Assembly: GCF_020150815.1 (NCBI RefSeq)
Contig: NZ_CP083723.1
Span: 1,240,001 to 1,304,000, forward strand
DNA from: Haloprofundus salilacus
GTDB taxonomy: Archaea; Halobacteriota; Halobacteria; Halobacteriales; Haloferacaceae
Direction of reading: 5' to 3'
Length of the DNA: 64,000 bases
Shown here: in pieces, positions 57,664 to 64,000 of the stretch
How the letters are laid out: every line of letters starts with the position of its first letter
Position numbering within the stretch: the first letter of the stretch is position 1
Notes under the pieces: generated by a model
What the model saw: only the letters and a program-made list of their open reading frames with translations
What the model was told of the DNA's origin: nothing
Database searches by the model: none
Position numbers and translations under genes: made by a program

Positions 57664-58104
57664 ATCTACTCCAAACACCATCTCGTCATCTCGCTGGCGC
57701 TCGGCGCACTGTTCGTCTTTGTCGCCGACTCGTCGCTTCCGCTGTGGTTCGTCCTCGCGTACTCGGCGGTTATCGGCGTCGGCATCGACTTCGACCATTT
57801 TCTCGTCGCCCGCGTCAACACCGGGAGTTGGCGCGCCGCCCGCGACTGCCTCCGAACTCCGACGCGCGTTTTCGCCGGACAGGACGACATCTTCGACGAC
57901 GGCGAGGTCGGGACGCTGCGACGACTGCTCAGCCACGTCGTCATCGTCGGCGTCGTGATTCCGGTGCTCGCGCTCGTGAGTCCGGCGCTCGCACTCCTGA
58001 CGGCCGTCGTCCTCTACGGCCATCTCCTGTCGGACCTCGTCTGGGACGTGTATCTGGAGACGAAAAACGGGAGTCCGGAAGTGCCGAACGTCGTTCGACG
58101 GTGA
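57664..58104 (+). CDS. membrane protein gene without a canonical start codon
   Basis: A frame open from 57658 to 58104 clearly codes: IYSKHHLVISLALGALFV..., a helix, SAVIGVGIDFDHFLVARVNTG, two further helices (about 105-130), ending SDLVWDVYLETKNGS. HHL and DFDHF could bind metal. The in-frame TGA at 57655 leaves no ATG, GTG or TTG before the first helix; the first codon of the expected MYSKHH is ATC at 57664-57666. So either ATG mutated to ATC, the base is misread, or translation starts at ATC. A GTG at 57654 lies in another frame, so a frameshift is an alternative. Confidence 0.6.
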   Translation: MYSKHHLVISLALGALFVFVADSSLPLWFVLAYSAVIGVGIDFDHFLVARVNTGSWRAARDCLRTPTRVFAGQDDIFDDGEVGTLRRLLSHVVIVGVVIPVLALVSPALALLTAVVLYGHLLSDLVWDVYLETKNGSPEVPNVVRR

Positions 58105-58225
58105 GCGACTGCGCGACGGTCGTGTGACGACTGTGCGATTACTGTGCGCCTCCCGCGCGTGACCCGTCTCACAACCGCACACACGGGACCACCGTTTTGA
58201 TATACGCCGGGCGACAGCACCCTAT

Positions 58226-61200
58226 ATGGAAGACGTCGCAGACCAGTACGCCCCGGAGGACGTGGAGTCCTCGGCGCAGGCGCACTGGGACGACACGGAC
58301 GCCTACGAGGCGACGAAGGAGGCGCACGCCGACGACCCATCCTTCTTCTTCGTCGACGGCCCGCCGTACACCTCCGGACAGATGCACCTCGGAACGGCGT
58401 GGAACAAGACCCTGAAAGACGCCATCATCCGCCGCAAGCGGATGGAGGGCCACCGCGTCACCGACCGGCCGGGCTACGACATGCACGGCCTCCCCATCGA
58501 GGTGAAAGTCGAACAGGAACTCGGCTTCGACTCCAAGCGCGACATCGAGGAGTACGGGATGGAAGCGTTCATCGAGGAGTGCAAGGAGTTCGCCGAGCGC
58601 AACAGAGAGAACATGGACGAGGACTTCCAGTCTATCGGCGTCTGGATGGACTGGGAGAACCCGTACAAGACGCTCTCGCCAGAGTACATGGAGTCCGGGT
58701 GGTGGGCGTTCAAGCAGGTCCACGAGAACGGCCTGCTCAGTCAGGGCAAGCGCTCCATCAACCAGTGCCCGCGCTGTGAGACGGCCATCGCCGACAACGA
58801 GGTCGAGTACCACGAGATCGAGTCTCCCAGCATCTACGTCAAGTTCCCGCTGAAGGGGAGAGAGGGCAACCTCGTCATCTGGACGACGACGCCGTGGACC
58901 ATCCCCGCAAACACGTTCGTCGCTGTCGACGACGAGATGACCTACGTGGGCGTGCGCGCCGAGCGAGACGGCGAGAGCGAGGTGCTCTACCTCGCCGAAC
59001 CCGTCGTCGAGGAGGCCCTCAAAGAGGGTCGCTACGAGGAGTACAAAGTCGTCGACGAGGTCACCGGCGAGGAGATGGTCGGCTGGGAGTACGACCACCC
59101 GCTCGCCGAGGAAGTGCCCGACCACGCCGACTTCGAGGGCGCGGGAGAGGTGTACACCGCCGACTACGTCGAAGCCGACCGGACGGGTCTCGTCCACTCC
59201 GCGCCCGGCCACGGGCAGGAGGACTTCGAACGCGGCCAAGAGTTGGGACTCGACGTGTTCTCGCCGGTCCGCGGCAACGGCGACTTCGCCGAAGCGGCAG
59301 GCAAGTACGAGGGGATGTTCGTCCGCGACGCCAATGACCAGATCATTGAGGACCTCGACTCCAAGAATCTGCTGTTCGCCTCGGGGCGACACCGCCACCG
59401 CTACGGGCAGTGTTGGCGCTGCGACACGGACATCATCTTCCTCGCCACCGACCAGTGGTTTATCACCATCACCGACGTCAAAGACGAACTCCTCGACAAC
59501 ATCGAGGACTCCGAGTGGCACCCGCAGTGGGCGCGCGACAGTCGCTTCCGCAACTTCGTCGAGGACGCCCCCGACTGGAACATCTCACGGCAGCGCTACT
59601 GGGGCATCCCGCTGCCCATCTGGGTGCCGCAGGGGAACGCCACACCGGACCCCGACGAGCTCATCGTCGTCGGCACGCGCGAGGAACTCGCCGAGCGCGT
59701 CGACCAAGATGTGAATCCCGAGGAGGTCGACCTGCATCGACCCTCGGTGGACCCGCTGACCATCACCGAGGACGGCACGACGTACGAACGCGTCCCCGAC
59801 GTGTTCGACGTGTGGATCGACTCCTCGGTCGCCTCGTGGGGGACGCTCGACTTCCCCGGTAACGAGGCCGCTCACGAGGAACTGTGGCCCGCGGACTTCA
59901 TCGTCGAGGCCCACGACCAGACCCGCGGGTGGTTCTGGTCGCAGCTCGGGATGGGAACCGCCGCCGTCGGCGAGATCCCATACAAGGAGGTGCTGATGCA
60001 CGGGTTCGCCAACGACAAAGATGGAAGAAAAATGTCGAAATCCGTCGGCAACATCGTCACGCCCGCGGAGGCTATCGAGCGCGCGGGTCGCGACCCGCTG
60101 CGCGCGTACCTGCTGAGCCACGACCAGCAGGGTGTCGACCTCTCGTTCGAGTGGGAGGGACTCGCCGACATGCAGTCGACGCTCAACATTCTCTGGAACG
60201 TGTTCCGCTTCCCGCTGCCGTACATGCGCCTCGACGGCTACGACCCCGCCGAGGCCGACCTGAGCGACGGCGAACTCACCGTCGTCGACGAGTGGGTGCT
60301 CTCGCGCTTGCAGTCGGTTAAATCGAACGTCGACAAGGCGTGGGCCGACTACCGCGTCCACGACGCGCTGAACGAACTGCTCGAGTTCGTCGTCGGCGAC
60401 GTCTCGCGGTTCTACGTGAAATCGATCCGCGAACGGATGTGGGAGGAGGAGGACTCCGACTCCAAACGCGGCGCGTACGCCACGCTCTCGACGGTGCTCC
60501 TGGAAACGGTGCGCTTCATCGCGCCGTTCACGCCGTACCTCGCCGAGGAGATGTACCAGCATCTCGACGGGAGCGAGACGACGGTCCACATGCTCTCGGC
60601 ACCCGAGGTCGACGACCAGTTCCACCAGCCGAAACTGGAGGCCGACATGGACGTCCTCCGGAGAGTGGAGGAGGCGGCGGCGAACGCCCGCCAGCAGGGC
60701 GGCCGGAAACTCCGCTGGCCCGTCCAGCGCGTCGTCGTCGAGACGACGGCCGACGAGGTGGCCGACTCGGTTCGCTCGCTCGAATCGCTCCTCCTGGAGC
60801 GCGTCAACAGCCAGTCGCTCGAAGTCGTCGACGGCTTCGATGAACTCGTCGAGACCGCCGACCCGCAGATGAGCGTCATCGGCCCGGCGTTCGGCGGCGA
60901 CGCCCAACAGATCATGAGCGCGGTGCAGGGTGCGTCCCGCGACGAACTCACTCGTGACGGTGGCCTCGCCGTCGACGTCGACGGCGAGACGTACGAACTC
61001 GACGAGGAGATGGTCGAGTTCCACGCCGAACCGCCCGAGTACCTCTCGGCGGCCGAGTTCGAGAGCGGGACGGTGTACGTCGACACCCGTCTGACCGACG
61101 ACATCGAGTCCGAGGGCTACGCCCGCGACGTTGTTCGCAGAATCCAGGAGATGCGCAAGCAACTCGACCTCGACGTCGAGGAGCGCATCCGCGCGCACGT

Positions 61201-61396
61201 CGACGTCGCCGACGACCGCGTCGCCGGATTCGTCGACGAGAACCGCGAGTTCATCGCCGAGGAGACGCGGACCAGCGAGTTCGTCGACGCCGACGCCGAC
61301 TTCGATCTCCGCGAGGAGTGGGACGTCGAGGGCGTCGAGGTGACTATCGGAATCGCCCGCGTCGCCGAGCAGTCCGCCTCGGCGCAGGACGACTGA
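58226..61396 (+). CDS. ileS: isoleucyl-tRNA synthetase
   Basis: 1056-aa class I synthetase. The HIGH-type motif is PPYTSGQMHLGTAWN (near residue 48) and the KMSKS motif DGRKMSKSVGN (near 600). The CP1 editing domain lies between (about 190-400, with TTPWTIPAN and GQEDFERG). A zinc-type pair CPRCETAI (near 178) and CWRCDTDI (near 393) are visible. The C-terminal anticodon domain ends in an acidic stretch. TATA GTTTTGATATACG lies about 27 bases before the ATG, giving a leaderless transcript. Confidence 0.97.
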   Translation: MEDVADQYAPEDVESSAQAHWDDTDAYEATKEAHADDPSFFFVDGPPYTSGQMHLGTAWNKTLKDAIIRRKRMEGHRVTDRPGYDMHGLPIEVKVEQELGFDSKRDIEEYGMEAFIEECKEFAERNRENMDEDFQSIGVWMDWENPYKTLSPEYMESGWWAFKQVHENGLLSQGKRSINQCPRCETAIADNEVEYHEIESPSIYVKFPLKGREGNLVIWTTTPWTIPANTFVAVDDEMTYVGVRAERDGESEVLYLAEPVVEEALKEGRYEEYKVVDEVTGEEMVGWEYDHPLAEEVPDHADFEGAGEVYTADYVEADRTGLVHSAPGHGQEDFERGQELGLDVFSPVRGNGDFAEAAGKYEGMFVRDANDQIIEDLDSKNLLFASGRHRHRYGQCWRCDTDIIFLATDQWFITITDVKDELLDNIEDSEWHPQWARDSRFRNFVEDAPDWNISRQRYWGIPLPIWVPQGNATPDPDELIVVGTREELAERVDQDVNPEEVDLHRPSVDPLTITEDGTTYERVPDVFDVWIDSSVASWGTLDFPGNEAAHEELWPADFIVEAHDQTRGWFWSQLGMGTAAVGEIPYKEVLMHGFANDKDGRKMSKSVGNIVTPAEAIERAGRDPLRAYLLSHDQQGVDLSFEWEGLADMQSTLNILWNVFRFPLPYMRLDGYDPAEADLSDGELTVVDEWVLSRLQSVKSNVDKAWADYRVHDALNELLEFVVGDVSRFYVKSIRERMWEEEDSDSKRGAYATLSTVLLETVRFIAPFTPYLAEEMYQHLDGSETTVHMLSAPEVDDQFHQPKLEADMDVLRRVEEAAANARQQGGRKLRWPVQRVVVETTADEVADSVRSLESLLLERVNSQSLEVVDGFDELVETADPQMSVIGPAFGGDAQQIMSAVQGASRDELTRDGGLAVDVDGETYELDEEMVEFHAEPPEYLSAAEFESGTVYVDTRLTDDIESEGYARDVVRRIQEMRKQLDLDVEERIRAHVDVADDRVAGFVDENREFIAEETRTSEFVDADADFDLREEWDVEGVEVTIGIARVAEQSASAQDD

Positions 61397-61427
61397 GCGG
61401 CGCGTACCCTCCGTAAATTCCCGATAG

Positions 61428-61443
61428 ACAGTTCCAGAACTGT
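61428..61443. terminator. palindrome followed by T-run after ileS
   Basis: ACAGTTC-CA-GAACTGT followed by TTTTA. It may end ileS transcription, but it also lies next to the TATA-like TTTTACAG of the next gene and so could be an operator. Confidence 0.4.
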
Positions 61444-61470
61444 TTTACAGCTTATCTGTTATCTCGCTGT

Positions 61471-61974
61471 ATGGTTGGCGACCCGCCCGAACAGTCGACC
61501 CTCCGTCAGTCGCACCGACTCGTCGAACACTACACGCCCGACGGGATGCTCGGCCGCCTCCTCCTCGCATCGGTGACGGGCGCTCTCTCCGGCGGCGCGT
61601 TCCTACTCGCAATCTTCGGACTAGCTTCCTTCGGCTTCGTCTGGTTTCTCACGGGAGTGCTCGCGGCGGGCGTCGGCGTCGTCGCCGCGTTGCTGACGGT
61701 ACTGACGCTATGGCCGGTGTACCTCTCGCTCATCGGCAACGTCGACTCGCCGGAGGAGTACGGTCGGTCGGGCTCGCCGTCAACGCCGGCGGCTACGCGC
61801 GCCGCCGACACTGACCCGTTGGAGATTCTAAAGCGCAAGTACGCGGCTGGAGAACTCTCCGACGAGGAATTCGAGCGCCGGTTAGACAAGTTGCTGGACA
61901 CCGACGAAGTCACTCGCCGCGGAAGCGACGGCGAAAACGCGGCCTCGAAGCGTACCCTTCGAGAGCGAAACTAA
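61471..61974 (+). CDS. membrane protein with SHOCT domain
   Basis: 167 aa. Two helices (about 30-52 and 56-82) are followed by a spacer and a SHOCT motif DPLEILKRKYAAGELSDEEFERRLDKLLD (about 113-142), a short helix pair thought to mediate oligomerisation. The ATG follows a TATA-like TTTTACAG by about 27 bases. Function unknown. Convergent with the GlpA-like gene. Confidence 0.85.
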   Translation: MVGDPPEQSTLRQSHRLVEHYTPDGMLGRLLLASVTGALSGGAFLLAIFGLASFGFVWFLTGVLAAGVGVVAALLTVLTLWPVYLSLIGNVDSPEEYGRSGSPSTPAATRAADTDPLEILKRKYAAGELSDEEFERRLDKLLDTDEVTRRGSDGENAASKRTLRERN

Positions 61975-61996
61975 ACTGAGACGGTCGCGTCTCAGT
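61975..61996. terminator. hairpin between convergent genes
   Basis: ACTGAGACG-GTCG-CGTCTCAGT: a 9-bp perfect stem with a 4-base loop, starting right after the SHOCT stop and covering the stop codon of the GlpA-like gene. Likely a bidirectional terminator. Confidence 0.65.
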
Positions 61997-63239
61997 CTGC
62001 CGTCAGCACGTCCTCGTCCGTCGGCGAGCGCGCGTCGTACTCGGCGACGAACTCGTCTACCGCCCGCTCGTCGTCGACGCCCGGCAGCCGCTCCTCGGCG
62101 GTGCGGCACGGTTCGTCGACGCCGAGCGCCTCGCAGACGTGGTCCGCCGCCGCCTCGGCCATCATCCGGTACGTCGTCAGTTTCCCGCCGACGATGCTCG
62201 CGAAGTTTGCGACGCCGTACGTCTCGTGGTCGAGCAGGAAGAACCCGCGCGAGATGCCGCGGGCGTTGCCCTCGCCACCGTCCATCGTCTCGCGCTCGGC
62301 CTCGTCGGGCGCGTACAGCGGGCGGACGCCCCACCACGTGCGGAGAATCTCGCTCGTCGCCACGTCCGGCAGCATCTTCGAGCACTCCTCGATCATCTTC
62401 TGGACCTCCCAGTGTTCTTCGTCGAACTCGTCGGGGTCATCGACTTCGATGCTGGTCGTCCCCAAGACTGCTTGCGTCTCGTGGGGGACGATAATATCGC
62501 CGTCGGCCGGGGGTCGGCAGCGATTGAGTACCGGGCCGAGTCCGGGGTAGTCGACCGAAACCATCACGCCCTTCGTCGGGCGCATCTCCACGTCGACGCC
62601 CGCGAGTTCGGCGCATTCGCCGGCCCACGTTCCGGCGGCGTTGACAACGTACTCCGCCTCGACGTCCTCGTCCACGTCGCCGCCGAGCGCCGCCCCCGTC
62701 GCTCGCCCGTCCTCGACACGGATGTCGGTGACCGGCGCGTGCGTGAGCACCTCCGCGCCGTGGTCGGCCGCGCTCGCCGCGTTGGCGGCGACGAGACGCG
62801 AGGCGTAGACGACGCCGTCGGGTACCTTCATCACCCGTTCCGCGTCGGGTGCGAGTCCCGGCACCTCCTCCTGAGCTTTCACGCTGTCGAGCAGTTCGGC
62901 TTCGATGCCGATGTCTTCGCATGCGGCTAATTTTTCCTCGAAGAACTCCGGGTCGTCTTCGGGGAGTTGGACGAAAAACCCGCCCGTATCGCGAATACAG
63001 TGGCCCGCGATGTCACGGAGAATACGATTCTCGCGGATACACTCCTCCGCGCCGAGTTCGTCGGCCTCCGCGTATCGAGCTCCGCTGTGCAGTAAGCCGT
63101 GCGACCGCCCGGAGGTACCGCTGGCGAGACCGCCGCGTTCGGCGACGACCACGTCGACGCTCCGCATCGCGAGGTCGCGTGCGATTCCCACACCCGTTGC
63201 TCCACCGCCGATGATGAGGACTTCAGTTTGGATAGTCAT
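61992..63239 (-). CDS. GlpA-like FAD-dependent glycerol-3-phosphate dehydrogenase
   Basis: 415-aa flavoprotein. The FAD site is IIGGGATGVGIARDLAMR; SGTSGRSHGLLHSGARYA, NAAGTWAGECAEL and RTWWGVRPLYAPD match GlpA-type dehydrogenases, and ASIVGGKLTTYRMMAE is the C-terminal FAD motif. It would oxidise glycerol 3-phosphate to dihydroxyacetone phosphate. Relative to archaeal GlpA it ends about 150 residues early and lacks the Cys-rich BFD-like [2Fe-2S] domain; no glpB or glpC is adjacent in the window. Its stop is in a hairpin and appears natural. Another alpha-hydroxy acid is a possible substrate. Confidence 0.82.
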   Translation of the reverse strand: MTIQTEVLIIGGGATGVGIARDLAMRSVDVVVAERGGLASGTSGRSHGLLHSGARYAEADELGAEECIRENRILRDIAGHCIRDTGGFFVQLPEDDPEFFEEKLAACEDIGIEAELLDSVKAQEEVPGLAPDAERVMKVPDGVVYASRLVAANAASAADHGAEVLTHAPVTDIRVEDGRATGAALGGDVDEDVEAEYVVNAAGTWAGECAELAGVDVEMRPTKGVMVSVDYPGLGPVLNRCRPPADGDIIVPHETQAVLGTTSIEVDDPDEFDEEHWEVQKMIEECSKMLPDVATSEILRTWWGVRPLYAPDEAERETMDGGEGNARGISRGFFLLDHETYGVANFASIVGGKLTTYRMMAEAAADHVCEALGVDEPCRTAEERLPGVDDERAVDEFVAEYDARSPTDEDVLTAD

Positions 63240-63355
63240 AGTCGTCGGGCGAGTCGCTCGCCCGCTCTCAGTTCGGGTGTTAGGACCCGACGTGGAAAAG
63301 CCCTCCGCGGGGGAGATTCGCCCGCGGACTCGACCTCAGTCTCGTCGGATCGCCG

Positions 63356-63911
63356 TCAGGTCCCCGGAAGGATGTCGCCGAGCGCTGCCCCGATAGCCAT
63401 CGGGACGAACGCGACCGTCGGCTCAGTCCAACTGACGCGCCCCCAGACGGTCATCGGGACGGGCGCCGTCAGAAACGAGGTGCCGAGCACGCCGACCAGT
63501 CGTCGCGGGATCACGCCGAGGATGGGGTTCGTGATACGGACGTCCTGGATGTTCGCGACGTAGATGATGCCGATGACGAGCCCTACCGTGACGAGGAGCG
63601 TCCCATCGAGAAACGCCGGGTGGCCGGCGACGAACCGGCCAACGTCCAACGTGCCGTCCTCGACGAGCATCGGGATACCGAAGAGAACGTTCCCGAGGAG
63701 CGCTTCGGCCACGTCACCCCGGCCGAACCCTTTACGACCCGTCCGAATACGGCCGATGGGTTCGTTCGAGCCAGTCGCCGTGCCGCTTCCGTCGCCCTGC
63801 GAACTCGCCTGTGCTCGTCGAGCGTTTGAACGCTCGCTTCGAGCGACCCGATATCCTCGAGAAGTTCGTCGACGGCGGCCGTCTCCTCGGCTCCGTGTCG
63901 CCTTCGGACAT
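63356..63911 (-). pseudogene. DUF2391-type membrane protein with two -1 frameshifts
   Basis: Three frames together make one protein: MSEGDTEP (ATG at 63911), then EETAAVDELLEDIGSLEASV to NPSAVFGRVVKG, then GRGDVAEALLGNVLFGIPMLVEDG to the stop at 63356. The second shift needs one more base near 63727 (GGTT to GGTTT gives KGFGRGD), and the first one near 63889 (GAGCC to GAGCCC gives TEPEET). Both are at short homopolymers. The last part has three to four helices and ends GAALGDILPG. A TATA-like GAGTATTCAC is about 25 bases before the ATG. Decay or sequence error. Confidence 0.7.
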
Positions 63912-63959
63912 ACCGAGACCGGTCGGCGGCGTCGAGTGAATACTCCGTCGTGTCGCCGC

Positions 63960-64000
63960 TCAGACGAGGGCTTCTTCGAGGACCTGCAGCGGGTGGCGAA
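63960..64000 (-). CDS. 3' end of an unidentified gene
   Basis: Only the last 13 codons are in the window: RHPLQVLEEALV and a TGA (63960-63962). Next gene is the DUF2391 pseudogene 49 bases on. It cannot be identified from this piece. Confidence 0.4.
   Translation of the reverse strand, partial: RHPLQVLEEALV

Overview
The window is chromosomal DNA from a halophilic archaeon (class Halobacteria, probably Haloferacales-like). The evidence is high GC, very acidic proteins, Asp/Glu-rich tails, AT-rich TATA boxes 25-30 bases before start codons (leaderless transcripts), a proteasome beta subunit with a processed Thr, an archaeal ATP-dependent DNA ligase, and DNA gyrase encoded back-to-back with topoisomerase VI. 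I see no transposase, CRISPR array, rRNA or tRNA gene.

Layout. 1-9.3 kb: a broken dicarboxylate symporter, an M20 amidohydrolase, a FilR1-type regulator, an EamA exporter, a broken lipoprotein, an acetyl-CoA-synthetase-type ligase, an unusual period-5 repeat protein and a GNAT enzyme. 9.3-17.3 kb: small membrane proteins, pyrimidine salvage (cdd, uridine phosphorylase), an NDH-2-like oxidoreductase, a winged-helix regulator, a sugar-nucleotide epimerase, and an arginase between two DUF389 membrane proteins. 17.4-27.2 kb: topology block, gyrBA divergent from top6BA; the 3' end of gyrA overlaps the second DUF389 gene by 232 bases, and an 81-bp tandem duplication lies inside that overlap. 27.2-40.5 kb: EamA exporter, zinc-ribbon membrane protein, a DehI-like / beta-lactamase-fold / alpha-beta hydrolase run, DNA ligase with palindromes in a linker, FxLYD-like lipoprotein, GCS2-family ligase, peroxiredoxin, psmB, a 57-aa membrane protein, DUF555, an HTH-CBS regulator and purM. 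40.8-49.2 kb: a ThDP enzyme with an aldehyde dehydrogenase, TraB with a site-2 protease, glycerate kinase, a membrane-anchored HTH protein and a bifunctional nuclease. 49.2-54.4 kb: a 1333-aa multi-PAS/GAF regulator, then an AT-rich islet with a decayed nuclease copy, an inverted repeat and a frameshifted lipoprotein. 54.5-64 kb: thioesterase, maltose-type acetyltransferase, HtrA-like protease, ileS, a SHOCT protein, a GlpA-like dehydrogenase without the C-terminal domain, and a doubly frameshifted DUF2391 gene.

Five otherwise well-preserved genes carry single-base lesions (stop at 468, stop at 4579, frameshift near 53942, ATG-to-ATC start at 57664, two frameshifts in 63356-63911). All lie in small accessory genes, while the long essential genes are intact. 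This is either recent gene decay or sequence error, and the window alone cannot decide. The observations I rate highest are the gyrA/DUF389 antisense overlap with its in-frame duplication, the period-5 repeat protein, the palindromes inside the ligase gene, and the decayed nuclease copy.
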